Shown: piece by piece, positions 1-9,600 of the stretch
Numbering within the stretch: the first letter of the stretch is position 1
How the letters are laid out: every line of letters begins with the position of its first letter
The notes under the pieces: model-generated
The model's input: the letters and a program-made list of their open reading frames with translations, nothing else
Told to the model about the DNA's origin: nothing
The model's database searches: none
Position numbers and translations under genes: made by a program
Source: Gemmatimonadota bacterium
Lineage (GTDB): Bacteria > Gemmatimonadota > Gemmatimonadetes > Gemmatimonadales > Gemmatimonadaceae
DNA: 34,586 nucleotides
NCBI GenBank assembly: GCA_003155795.1
Contig: PMEM01000068.1
Coordinates: 8,220-42,805 of the forward strand
Reading direction: 5' to 3'

Positions 1-159
1 CCGACCGTGTTTAACGGCCAGTCCGTACCTACCGTCAACCCGCTGCATGCTGTCATCCGGAATTTTGGCTGGCGCACGAAATGCTGTTTCCCGTGTAGAA
101 TTATCGCCTTGGAGTTCCCGGCGAAGTCTTGCAGTCTGTAACCCTGTTTCTGGAGCCGA
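1..159 (+). other. Upstream region, possible end of a preceding gene
   Basis: No complete gene is visible here. One frame ends Asp-Arg-Val-stop at positions 3-14 and could be the last codons of an upstream gene, but four codons are too few to identify it. A second frame stays open from position 1 to a stop near 141; its residues look non-coding. A TAGAAT box at 96-101 could be a -10 element, but no -35 lies at a usual distance. The Shine-Dalgarno-like TGGAG at 151-155 belongs to the rsfS start. Confidence 0.3.
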
Positions 160-546
160 ATGGCAGCCGCAACTACTTCATCTTCCCTTGCCGCCGCGCA
201 ACGCGCTGCGGCCGTATGCGTGGACGTCAAGGCGAATGACGTCGTGATACTTAACCTTGATGGCGTCAGCGACATGACTGACTGCTTTCTCATTGCCAGC
301 GGTACTTCCGATACGCATGTGAGGTCCATCGCGGAACACGTGATGTCCGAGCTACGCAAGGAGGGCTTGCGCGCGCATCACGTCGAGGGGTTGAGCCAGG
401 GACGATGGGTGCTTCTCGATTACGTCGATTTTCTGGTTCACATCTTCCATCCAACGTTGCGCGATTTCTACCAGCTCGAACGTCTCTGGGGCGATGCCGA
501 AGTCGTTCCGGTCAATAGCGAGCACGTCACGGGGACTGCAAAATGA
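160..546 (+). CDS. rsfS: Ribosomal silencing factor RsfS
   Basis: RsfS (Iojap/RsfA family) binds ribosomal protein uL14 on the large subunit and blocks subunit joining, lowering translation when nutrients are short. The 128-residue protein is of normal family length. It shows the family core: a DVVILNLDGVSDMTD stretch near residues 27-41, the CFLIASGTSDTHVRSIA segment, and the VEGLSQGRWVLLDYVDFLVHIF block near residues 75-96, ending in the expected acidic/aromatic FYQLERLWGDA segment. The ATG at 160 has TGGAG four bases upstream. An Ala-rich stretch of about 15 residues precedes the domain. Its stop codon overlaps the start of the next gene (ATGA), so the two are probably co-translated, although their functions are not obviously related. 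Confidence 0.94.
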   Translation: MAAATTSSSLAAAQRAAAVCVDVKANDVVILNLDGVSDMTDCFLIASGTSDTHVRSIAEHVMSELRKEGLRAHHVEGLSQGRWVLLDYVDFLVHIFHPTLRDFYQLERLWGDAEVVPVNSEHVTGTAK

Positions 547-3500
547 CTTTCGCTTCGCGGGTAATTGGCGTTCTGGCGGCTGGTGCACTTCTGGTCTCCG
601 CACCATCCGCGAAAGCCCAGCGATATTTTGGCCAGAATCAGGTCAAGTATCGCTACTTTCACTGGCGCGTTCTGGAGACGGAACACTTCCTGATCCACTA
701 CTATCCGGAAGAGCAACTCCCCGTGCACGACGCGGCGCGCATGGCGGAGCGCTCGTATTCCCGCCTCTCCCGCCTTCTCGGCCATCAATTTCGTGAAAAG
801 AAACCGATTCTCCTGTATGCATCGCGGCAGGATTTCGGGCAGAGCAATATCAATGGTGATCTGGGTGAGGGCGTCGGCGGTGTGACGGAGCCGATGCGCC
901 AGCGCATAGAACTTCCCTTCACCGGCGACTACGACAGCTTCGAGCACGTGCTCACGCACGAAATGGTGCACCAGTTCCAGTTCGATGTATTCGCAGAAGG
1001 AAAGGCTGGTGCGAACCTGCAGAATCTGGAGCAGGTAAATCCGCCGGGCTGGTTCATGGAAGGTATGGCCGAGTATCTGTCGCTCGGGCCGAACCATCCA
1101 CTTACCACGATGTGGATCCGGAACGCAGTCGAGAACGGGAAAATGCCAACCATCAAGCAGATGACCGACGACCCCGACGACTACTTTCCGTATCGTTACG
1201 GTGAGGCGCTCTGGCGTTATATCGGAGAGCGCTGGGGCGATGCGGCTATCGGCGAAATTCTCCAGAGCGTAACCACATCGGGTCTCGATCACGGTTTCGA
1301 GAAAGAGCTCGGCGTGAACCTGGATCAATTGAGCGAACAATGGCGCGCCGCGACGCGCGCGGAATACCTGCCGCAACTCGCCACGATGCAGCGTGTGCGC
1401 GACTTCGCGACCCCACTGCTTACACCTAAAATCACTACGGGGAGCATTTTCATATCCCCCGTGCTATCGCCCGACGGAAAGACGATCGCGTTCCTGTCGA
1501 ACGGAAGTGTCAAGAAGGGTGAGATCTTCATCGATCTGTATCTCGGAGATGCCACCACTGGCAAGCGCCTCAAGCGGCTGGTCCGTACGACGACCAATCC
1601 ACGATTTGAAGAGCTGCGCCTGCTGTATTCGCAGGGTTCATTCTCCCCAGACAGCAAGAAGTTCGCATTTACAGCTCAGACCGAAGGTCGTGACGTGCTG
1701 TCGATTGCAGACGTTGCAACGGGCAACGTGGTACAGTACGACAAGCTGCCCGTGGATGGGGTACTGAGTCCGTCATATTCACCCGACGGAAAGCACATTG
1801 TGTTCAGCGGGATTGCCGACGCCGTTACCGATCTCTACATCGTGGACACGGACGGTAAGAACCTCCGTCACATCACCAAGGACAGATATGGCGACCTCAT
1901 GCCGTCGTGGTCGCCCGACGGTACCAGAATTGCGTTCGCGACGGATCGCGCAAGCACAAATCTCGCAACGCTCAAGCTCGGCAAGCTGCAGATCGCGATA
2001 TACAACATCGCCAGCGGCACAAGCGACGTGCTGCCAAACCAGCAGGGGCTCAACATCAACCCCGTCTGGTCACCGGATGGTAAGTCACTCGCATACGTGT
2101 CGGATCGCAACGGAACCCCAAACATCTACCTGCACAACTTCATAGACGGTCAGGACGAACGTGTTACAAACGTCCAGTCGGGAATCAGTCAGTTCACCGA
2201 AACGAGTCCTGTGATGAGTTGGTCGCGCGCAACGGACCGGCTTGCGTTCACCTACTTCGATAACAACGATTATACCGTCTGGTACATCGATCACCCGCAA
2301 CAGTACGCGACCGCGATTCCGCCGGAGGGGCCCGTTGTTGCAGCCGCACCCGCGGCAGCTGGTGCTGTGCATGATTCAACACCGGGCCGTGTGAGCGGTG
2401 CGGTTTCGACGTATCGATCGCTGTCAGGCGCCAGACAGTCGGGGACGATATCGGCCGCCGAAGCGGCTGATAGCTCGACCGTGTCCAGCGTCGCGACAAT
2501 GTTGGCTGATCCCGTTACAGGAATGCCGGACACGCTCACTTTCAAGGAATATCCGTACAAGGTGCGTTTCGCACCCGATTACATCAGTGGCGGTACCGTC
2601 GGCGTATCAACTGGCGGCGGTTACGGCACGCAATATGGCGGCGGTACAACGCTTGTGTTCAGCGATCTTACCGGTGATCACCAGCTTGCGGTAGGCGGCG
2701 GCGTTTACGGCAGACTGCAGGACGCCAGTCTGCTGTTTGCGTACGGAAATCTGAGTCATCGGTGGCAGTACATAACGGGCGTATCGCAGGACGTATCCTA
2801 CCTGAGTACCGGATACAGTCAGTCAGCGGACGGGTCTCAGCAAAGTTACCAGTTCCTGCGGTACGTAAGCCGTAGCGCTTCGATAACTGCAGAGTACCCG
2901 TTCAACCGCTTCCAGCGATTTGAGCTGGGCCTGGGAGCAAATGCGATCGGGCGCGGATTCGTGACGCAGAATTACGATTTCCTGAGTGGAAGTCAGAGCC
3001 TGAAGAACGGTCAGTCGCTCGGAACACTTACGTATCTGTCACCCAACGCGGCATACGTCACTGACAATTCCCTTTTCGGCGTGACAGGGCCGATCAGTGG
3101 CCGGCGGATGCGCTTCTCGGTTACGCCCGCGGTAGGAAACCTGAAGTTCATCAACTACGCTATCGACTACCGACGCTACGATCCGATCGTGTTCAATGCG
3201 CTGACGTTTGCAACGCGCGCGTTCTTCACGGGGTCGTACGGTCGTGACGCGGACCTGTTGCCGATCTACGTTGGCAATCCAAGCTTCGTTCGCGGATATG
3301 ATCAGTCGAGTTTTTACGGTGGTTACGCGTGTCAATCATTCCTCGGCCAGGGAAGCGTCTACGCCAATGGCTGTTCAGCCCCGCGACTGATCGGTACGCG
3401 TGCGATTGTGTTCAACGAGGAACTCCGATTCCCCATCATTCGGCGTTTCGATCTGGGCCCGCTGCCGATCGGCTTGCCGCCTGTGGATGGGGCGCTGTTC

Positions 3501-3728
3501 TATGATGCGGGCCTGGCTTGGAATGCGGGTCAGGCGATCCACTTCGCGAGACCTGCGAACTACGATCCCAACCAGGACGTTGATCGCTATTTCCTGCGCA
3601 GCTACGGCGGTACAATACGTGTGAATCTGTTCAATTTTGCCGTTCTCAACTGGTCGGTAGCCCGACCGCTTGACAGGCCTGGGTTCACCAAATTCTACTG
3701 GACGTTTGGACTCGGCGTGGGATACTAG
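543..3728 (+). CDS. Secreted metallopeptidase-like / beta-propeller / outer-membrane barrel protein
   Basis: This 1061-residue protein has four visible parts. Residues 1-25 form a signal peptide ending in AKA-Q. Residues 30-270 resemble the peptidase MA (gluzincin) family, with zinc motif HEMVH at 139-143 and a WFMEGMAEY motif whose Glu173 fits the third zinc ligand. Residues 300-590 hold at least five TolB/PD40-type propeller repeats with the SPDGK-type signature. After an Ala/Ser-rich linker, residues from about 690 to 1061 look like an outer-membrane barrel: many alternating strands, a VRGY motif near 916-919 like the Omp85 L6 loop, and a final aromatic residue in GVGY. No POTRA domain is visible; peptidase and propeller stand where POTRAs would be. 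The start overlaps the rsfS stop by 4 nt, and a strong terminator follows. Substrate and role are unknown; a surface-anchored or barrel-coupled protease is inference. Confidence 0.9.
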   Translation: MTFASRVIGVLAAGALLVSAPSAKAQRYFGQNQVKYRYFHWRVLETEHFLIHYYPEEQLPVHDAARMAERSYSRLSRLLGHQFREKKPILLYASRQDFGQSNINGDLGEGVGGVTEPMRQRIELPFTGDYDSFEHVLTHEMVHQFQFDVFAEGKAGANLQNLEQVNPPGWFMEGMAEYLSLGPNHPLTTMWIRNAVENGKMPTIKQMTDDPDDYFPYRYGEALWRYIGERWGDAAIGEILQSVTTSGLDHGFEKELGVNLDQLSEQWRAATRAEYLPQLATMQRVRDFATPLLTPKITTGSIFISPVLSPDGKTIAFLSNGSVKKGEIFIDLYLGDATTGKRLKRLVRTTTNPRFEELRLLYSQGSFSPDSKKFAFTAQTEGRDVLSIADVATGNVVQYDKLPVDGVLSPSYSPDGKHIVFSGIADAVTDLYIVDTDGKNLRHITKDRYGDLMPSWSPDGTRIAFATDRASTNLATLKLGKLQIAIYNIASGTSDVLPNQQGLNINPVWSPDGKSLAYVSDRNGTPNIYLHNFIDGQDERVTNVQSGISQFTETSPVMSWSRATDRLAFTYFDNNDYTVWYIDHPQQYATAIPPEGPVVAAAPAAAGAVHDSTPGRVSGAVSTYRSLSGARQSGTISAAEAADSSTVSSVATMLADPVTGMPDTLTFKEYPYKVRFAPDYISGGTVGVSTGGGYGTQYGGGTTLVFSDLTGDHQLAVGGGVYGRLQDASLLFAYGNLSHRWQYITGVSQDVSYLSTGYSQSADGSQQSYQFLRYVSRSASITAEYPFNRFQRFELGLGANAIGRGFVTQNYDFLSGSQSLKNGQSLGTLTYLSPNAAYVTDNSLFGVTGPISGRRMRFSVTPAVGNLKFINYAIDYRRYDPIVFNALTFATRAFFTGSYGRDADLLPIYVGNPSFVRGYDQSSFYGGYACQSFLGQGSVYANGCSAPRLIGTRAIVFNEELRFPIIRRFDLGPLPIGLPPVDGALFYDAGLAWNAGQAIHFARPANYDPNQDVDRYFLRSYGGTIRVNLFNFAVLNWSVARPLDRPGFTKFYWTFGLGVGY

Positions 3729-3750
3729 CCCAGCCCGCAAAACGGAATTC

Positions 3751-3791
3751 AAAAAAGAGGTGCCGCCCTTGCTGGGTGGCACCTCTTTTTT
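3751..3791 (+). terminator. Strong rho-independent terminator after the barrel protein gene
   Basis: A perfect 14-bp inverted repeat runs from 3751-3764 (AAAAAAGAGGTGCC) to 3778-3791. Inside it, GCCC pairs with GGGT, giving about 18 bp in all with a five-base loop. The right arm ends in six T on the plus strand and the left arm starts with six A, so it can also work on the opposite strand. It separates the first transcription unit from the SPOR-smc unit. Confidence 0.94.
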
Positions 3792-3805
3792 GCTCCGTCG
3801 AAAGC

Positions 3806-3834
3806 GTGACGCGCACTGCCGTCATCGATTAAAT
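3806..3834 (+). promoter_or_regulatory. Candidate sigma-70-type promoter for the SPOR-smc unit
   Basis: GTGACG at 3806-3811 (4 of 6 matches to TTGACA) is followed after exactly 17 bases by TTAAAT at 3829-3834 (4 of 6 matches to TATAAT). It lies between a strong terminator and the next gene, where a promoter is needed. The expected transcription start is near 3841, directly at the GTG start codon, and no Shine-Dalgarno sequence is seen. That would make the transcript leaderless or nearly so. Both boxes are only partial matches. Confidence 0.35.
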
Positions 3835-3841
3835 TCCCGCG

Positions 3842-5392
3842 GTGCACAGACGGCTCTACATCCCCTTGTTGCTACTCCCCGCGCTCGCTTGCGGCCGAGA
3901 CCGGCGAGCGAGTAAGGATTCCGTGGGCGATCCAGCTCGCGCAGAGGCGAGCCGCGGACCCGATCCAATTCTGATTCGAATGCCTCGAAGTGGAGGTGCG
4001 GTCACCGCGTACCTCTACCCGCGGCTGGACTCTGTCGTGTGGACCGGCAGGGCGACCTCGGTGGATCGTGTGCTCGGCTTCGACCCGGAGGGCGGTGCCC
4101 TCGCAGTCGTGGATGCAAAGGGACAGCCCGCCAGAGTGGATCTGCGGGGGGCCTCCCCGACAATCGCATCCAGGGCGAAGCTCGCCTCACTTGCAACACC
4201 CAACGGCGTGGAGATCTATGGGATCGACGCCGCGGGATCGGTCGAACGACTCACCCGCGGAGGGGATTGGACCTTCAAACCGCCCATTCCCGCCAAGGGG
4301 GTCTTTCCGCAGACTGACGGCAGCATTGTCATAGCAGCTCAACGCGGCAAGGAAGCTGTGCTGTGGCTGATGCATCCCCCGGACACGAAGATCCGCGATT
4401 CCGTCACTCTTCCGATCACAATTGGGTCGGTTACGGCCCAAGTCGGTGATCGCGTTTATTTCGCGACGGATACTGCTCTGGTTGGGGTCAGGAGCCGAGA
4501 TCTGAGCGAGGTGCCAGCCATAAGAGTGCACGGTCGCGTCGTGGCCCTCGCGCCCACACCGAGCGGCGACCGCATCTACGTGGCGATGGAGAACGACCCC
4601 TCGCTTGCGGTAGTGGATCGGTATACGGATCGGATCGGCACCTCGATCGATCTACCCGGGAAGATTGCTGGACTGCGGATGGATGGCCTCGGCCGCTACG
4701 TCCTGGTCCGCCCCGTCCGTGGGGATTCTGCCTGGGTAATTGCGGTGGCCACCAACCATGTCGTCGGAGCCGTGCAGACCAAGTGGACGGGCGATCTGCC
4801 GGCAACTGCTCCGGACGGCGCAATCGCGCTGTATTCTGGCCGCGACGTAGTCTTCGTGGATGGGGAAACTCTTCAGGCCGTTCGAACGATCGCCGGAGGG
4901 GCCAGCGATTACTGGTACTTCACCTTCTGGAACGGGTTCCGGGCACGCGCAGCGGGCGTCGATGAGCCGGTTTCGTTCGCGATGCCGGACTCTGTTCCCC
5001 GGGACTCAGGATCCGCATCTTCAGATTCGGCGACGCGCGCAACGGTTGACAGTGTGACGCGGTCGGTGCAGTCTGTACGAGCGCCAGCGATTGGACAGCA
5101 TCCGCAGCCGGCGCGAGCGGCACAGCCGACCCCGCCAGTAGTTCCGGAACGCACGGCACCCTCGTCCAGCCCCTTCACCGTTTCATTTGCCGCATTGCTA
5201 AACGCAGAAAAGGCACATGTGCTGGCAGACAGCATCGTAGTTGGAGGAAGCCACGCGCGTGTCGTTCCGTCTCAACGCGCGGGGACAACGATCTATCGCG
5301 TCGTGCTCGGCCCCTTCGCCAACCGTGCTGCGGCTGAGCAGGTCGGTCGCGACTCCAAGCGGTCCTACTGGGTCTTTCCAGGGCAGCCATGA
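3842..5392 (+). CDS. Lipoprotein with beta-propeller-like region and C-terminal SPOR domain
   Basis: The gene starts at a GTG; the next in-frame ATG (residue 47) would remove the signal sequence. Residues 1-17 are a short lipoprotein signal, with positive HRR, the hydrophobic LYIPLLLLPALA and then Cys17. Residues 40-375 are rich in short beta-strand repeats (VVDAKGQPARVDL, VVDRYTDRIGTSIDL) typical of YVTN/quinoprotein-like propellers. A disordered Ser/Pro/Ala linker spans about 380-440. The last 75 residues look like a SPOR domain, which in known proteins binds peptidoglycan glycans stripped of stem peptides, found at the septum. The stop overlaps the next start (ATGA). Predicted location is outer membrane or periplasm. 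The propeller's ligand is unknown. Upstream it has a possible leaderless promoter. Confidence 0.85.
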   Translation: MHRRLYIPLLLLPALACGRDRRASKDSVGDPARAEASRGPDPILIRMPRSGGAVTAYLYPRLDSVVWTGRATSVDRVLGFDPEGGALAVVDAKGQPARVDLRGASPTIASRAKLASLATPNGVEIYGIDAAGSVERLTRGGDWTFKPPIPAKGVFPQTDGSIVIAAQRGKEAVLWLMHPPDTKIRDSVTLPITIGSVTAQVGDRVYFATDTALVGVRSRDLSEVPAIRVHGRVVALAPTPSGDRIYVAMENDPSLAVVDRYTDRIGTSIDLPGKIAGLRMDGLGRYVLVRPVRGDSAWVIAVATNHVVGAVQTKWTGDLPATAPDGAIALYSGRDVVFVDGETLQAVRTIAGGASDYWYFTFWNGFRARAAGVDEPVSFAMPDSVPRDSGSASSDSATRATVDSVTRSVQSVRAPAIGQHPQPARAAQPTPPVVPERTAPSSSPFTVSFAALLNAEKAHVLADSIVVGGSHARVVPSQRAGTTIYRVVLGPFANRAAAEQVGRDSKRSYWVFPGQP

Positions 5393-6690
5393 CGAAAACG
5401 ACGCCAGTGTCCACGCCGATGTCGAGTGACACCGCCGAGTACGGAACCGGATGGGAAGCCGCAGGGCGCCAGATCGCTCCGATGCTCGGCAGCTACTCGG
5501 CTGCCGTGATCACGGGAACGGATTCGCTCGCTGCCGCACATGTAGCGATCGGTATAGGACTGGCAGAAGCTGAGCACAGACGTATCGCGATTGGCGATCT
5601 CGTTGGTGAGATAGAGCCAATCCAAGCGCTCGTGACTACGGACGATCCGCACGGAATCTCCGACAGCTTCACGTTTGGCGTTTCGCTCAACAAAATAGCT
5701 CAGCCAATCGACACTACGGGCAACCTGTTCATCATGCCGAGCGGCACAGGAAGCGTTTCAGACCCGGAGATTTACCGCAACTCGCGCTGGCAACGGCTCG
5801 CAAACGGATTTCGCGAAGTTGGTGCGCTACTTCTGCTCGTGGCGCCCGCAGATGCGCCGGGTCTCAAGGAATTGATCGACCAACTTGACGGCGTGGTTCT
5901 CGTTGGAGGAACACCGCTCGACTTTGCACCATACATCAACGTCCTTGCGCGGGTTCCGGCGCCACTTCGCGAATCCGCGCGTAAACCGGCGAAGAAGCCA
6001 CTCGCGATCTGGAAGATTGCGGCGCTGCTGCTGTTACTCGTGGCACTCGTCGGGGCGGGCGTGTATTTTCGCATTGCGAACAACGCTGAGAAGGCCGCAC
6101 CGAAGCCCGCATTTCGTCAACCGGCGCCGGTTGTTGCGGCTCCGGTGCCAGCGGCGGTCGCTGATTCGATTGCGGTCGGGACTCCCACCAATCCCGCGGA
6201 CTCTGCATCAGCGTCGGCCTACGCCGTTGAAGCTGGCGTGTGGAATTCGAAGGACGATGCGAATGAAGCGCTTGCCCGATTCCGGGACCTGCTTCCCGCA
6301 GGTACAATCTCGCCTGTGCCTGTGGGTCCCAACCGCGAGCAATATTTCAAATTGGTTGTCGGTGCCTATCCAACCCGCAACGAGGCCGATGCGGAGCTTG
6401 ACGTGCTTCGCCATAAAAAGGTGACGCCGACGCCGGAACTGGGTCTCGTGGTGCGCACGCCGTATGCACTACTCATCGACAGCGCGGTGGCCGGCCGGCC
6501 GAGCGAGCTTGTGAGGAAGTATCCTGAGGCGAGAAAGTGGGGATCGTACGTTCTCGCACAGCATGATGGAGCGCTGAAGCTGTATGCCGGCGCGTTTGAA
6601 CGACCAGAAGATGCAGCGTCGCTGATGCAGACATTGCGCGCGGCAAAATTGACACCGACTCTTGTATATCGCACAGGGAGAACACCGTAA
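5389..6690 (+). CDS. Degenerate MinD/ParA-like domain, one membrane helix and two SPOR repeats
   Basis: Residues 20-185 follow the fold pattern of MinD/CpsD-type deviant-Walker ATPases: strand AAVITGTD, helix, strand RRIAIGDLV, a GISD motif, LFIMPSGTG, and a later hydrophobic strand GALLLLVAPAD. The P-loop has lost its GKT signature; where GxGKTT is expected the sequence reads TDSLAAAHVA (44-53), so ATP binding is doubtful. Residues 206-227 form a single membrane helix after basic KPAKK. After a Pro/Ala linker come two SPOR-like repeats, about 277-345 (VEAGVWNSKDDA, VVGAYPTRNEA) and 355-430 (LYAGAFERPEDA). This predicts a cytoplasmic pseudo-ATPase tied to a periplasmic septal-glycan sensor. 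It overlaps the upstream SPOR lipoprotein by 4 nt and abuts smc. The domain call rests on pattern, not a search. Confidence 0.86.
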   Translation: MTKTTPVSTPMSSDTAEYGTGWEAAGRQIAPMLGSYSAAVITGTDSLAAAHVAIGIGLAEAEHRRIAIGDLVGEIEPIQALVTTDDPHGISDSFTFGVSLNKIAQPIDTTGNLFIMPSGTGSVSDPEIYRNSRWQRLANGFREVGALLLLVAPADAPGLKELIDQLDGVVLVGGTPLDFAPYINVLARVPAPLRESARKPAKKPLAIWKIAALLLLLVALVGAGVYFRIANNAEKAAPKPAFRQPAPVVAAPVPAAVADSIAVGTPTNPADSASASAYAVEAGVWNSKDDANEALARFRDLLPAGTISPVPVGPNREQYFKLVVGAYPTRNEADAELDVLRHKKVTPTPELGLVVRTPYALLIDSAVAGRPSELVRKYPEARKWGSYVLAQHDGALKLYAGAFERPEDAASLMQTLRAAKLTPTLVYRTGRTP

Positions 6691-9600
6691 TTGAGGTTGA
6701 CCAAACTCGAGCTTCACGGCTTCAAATCTTTCGCCGATCACACTGAACTGGTTTTCGAGCCAGGCGCCACGGCTATCGTGGGACCTAACGGCTCAGGCAA
6801 GTCCAACGTGTCGGACGCCGTGCGCTGGGTTCTGGGCGAACAGCGCGCGCGCACCTTGCGCGGTGGCAAAATGGAGGATGTAATCTTCCAGGGCTCCTCA
6901 GCGCGCAAGGCTGTGAACATCGCCGAGGTCTCGCTCCACTTCGATAACGAGGACGGCGGATTCAAGGTGCCGTTCCGCGAGGTGGTAATTACTCGCAGGC
7001 TGAGTCGGTCGGGGGAGAGCGACTATTTCATCAATCGCTCGCCGGCGAGATTACGGGACATCCACGACATGGTACGCGGTACTGGATTGGGCGCCGACAC
7101 GGGCGTTGTGATCGAATCGCGCATGCTCGACGCGCTGCTCTCGGACCGGCCGGATGACCGCCGCGAGTTGTTCGAAGAGGCCGCCGGCATCGGACTGTAT
7201 CGTGACCGCAAACGAAGCACGGAGCGTCGGCTCGAGGAGACGACGGTCGATCTCGCCAGACTGGGTGATCTGCTGAACGAAAAGGAAAGTCACGTTCGCT
7301 CGCTTGCTCGACAGCGCAAGCGCGCCGAACGACATGCTGAGTTGATGGCACGCCGCTTTTCGGTAGATGTGACACTGGCGGCTCGTGAGATGGTCGCGTG
7401 GAGCGTCGAGCTCGATGAGTTGCGTGATCGGCTGGCCGCGCTTCGTGAAGGAGCGCCTGCTGAGCACGCGCAAGTGTTCGCTGCGGAAGGCGCGCGCGAC
7501 TCTGCACACGCCACCCGCGCGACAGCCGAAGGCGGCCGGAGCGAGCTGGCACGCCTTGTTGCAGAACAACGCGAACGTGCACAGCAGTTACGCGGTGAGA
7601 TCGCCGTAGCAGAGGAACGGCGTCGTAACGCCGTGGCCCATCGCGAGCGTGCCGAAGAAGAGCGACGCGAGCGCGGTGACACTGCCCAGCGCGTCGAGAT
7701 GGAGCTTGCAGACGCAGCAGCGTCGCGCGCGCAAGTCGAAATCGAACTCGCCGCACTGAGTGCGCAGCTTGGAGAGCGTACCACGAGTGAGGAGGCAGCG
7801 CGAACCGCTCTCTCGGCGGCACGTGGTGCGGTTGAACACGCGGAGCGCCATGCGCGCGATTTGCGGGAACAGGTGCATCGCCTGACAATGGACCGCGACG
7901 CTGCAGAACGCGAACGGCAGGATATCCTCCGGCGGCACGAAGCGATTCACACGGAACAACTGCAACTGTTCGATGCTGCAGCGCTCGTCGGACGTGAAGC
8001 GGAAGAGGCGCGGGTGGCCCTCGACGTTGCGCGGGTTCGTGTAGTCGAGACGTCGGAGCGGAACGAAGTCGCTGAAGCTGCGGTGCGCGCAGCTCGTGAG
8101 GCGGACGTCGTCGCCCGGACAGATGCGCTGCGCGCCGAGGAATCGCACGCCGCACTTGAAGGAAGGGCGCACGCGCTGCAGGCGCTTGAGCGCGAACGTG
8201 TGGGCCTTGCGCCCGCGGCGGCCAAACTGTTGCGCGAGCGAGGCAAGTTCGATCAGGGCGCAATTCTGGGCCCGCTCAGCGATTACATCAGTGCTGATTC
8301 ACTTCCCGCGGCACTTATTGAACGCTACCTCGGCGCAACTGTCCACGCAGTGCTGGTGCGCGACCGCGCCGCCGCCGATGCGATCCGCGCGTGGCACGTC
8401 TCGACACAGCCGGGCCCGCTGTTGCTGCTGCCAGTGGACACACAATTCGCCGACAACTCCACTGGATCCGACGACGATCTCGCTGCACTGGTGAATGCGA
8501 CTGATTCGAGCGCCGCAGGATGGGTTCGAGCGCTACTTGGACAGGTTAGACCAGTTGAGGAAGCCACCGCATTCATTGATTCGCGTGGAGCGATCTGGTT
8601 GCCAGCAACCGTGGCAGGCCCGGGCCCGCTCCGACGGCGCGCCGAGCTCACTGACATAACGCGTGAGATGGAAACCGCGAAGGCCGCGCTGCTCCACGCG
8701 ACCAGTATTGCGACGAGTGCGCGCGGAACGCTCGACGCTGCGATGGTATCGGCGGCGTCTGCGGCAGATGCGGCCGCCGTTGCGGCACGCGAGGCCCGCC
8801 GTGCAGAAGAAGTGGTGAACGAGATCGTTCGTCGGCACCAGCGAGCAACACGCGAAGTGTCTGAGGCGGAGCTCGCTCTGGCCAAGCTGTCCGATCGGGC
8901 TGCGGCGCTGGTGCTTCGGGGTCAGGAGATCGACGCTGAGATCAACCGTATCACCGAGGCGAGTCGAGTGCAGGACGCAGCACTGCTCGACCATCGTCGT
9001 GCACTCAGCGAGTCTGAACGGGCGCATGATGAAACCCGCGAACTACGAACCGCAGCACAGGTGCAGCAGGCGCAGGCACAGGCCCGCGCACAGGTGGTAG
9101 CCGATCGTGAACGCCGGCTGAGCGAGGAGCAGACGATGGCGACTTCGCGACTCAGCGCGCTCCAAACTGAATTGAGTACGCTTTCGCAGGATGATGCCGC
9201 GTTGACATCGCAACTGGCTGACTGGGCGCTCGATCTCGAGGCGAGAGACGGAGTGCTGCGGGATACCGAGTCGCAGCTCGCCGATGCGGAACGCGCTGTC
9301 CGAACGGCCGATGAGGCACTGTCCGAAGCCGATCACGCGCTCGATCAGGTGCGCCGTGGCGCTGCGCAGGCGTCGGAGCAGTTGCACGCAACGGAACTCC
9401 GGCACACCGAACTTTCCGGACGAAAGACCGCGATCCGTGAGCGCCTCGAGACGGAATGGAGACGCCCGCTCGAAGAACTCCTCTCGGAGACCACGCCGCT
9501 GGAAGATGAAGAAGAAGCACTCCGCGCGGAAGCCGCTGATCTGCGAGCCCAGCTGGAATCACTTGGCCAGGTAAACCCGCTCGCAATTGAAGAACACCAG

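Noticed and set aside
468..1376. 302-codon minus-strand frame opposite the peptidase/barrel gene
   Set aside because: No motif or start signal; the plus-strand gene has zinc motif and signal peptide.
7031..8263. Long open frame of 410 codons on the minus strand inside smc
   Set aside because: It is very rich in Arg and Pro, has no domain, and lies opposite the intact SMC coiled coil; it is a by-product of GC-rich codons.
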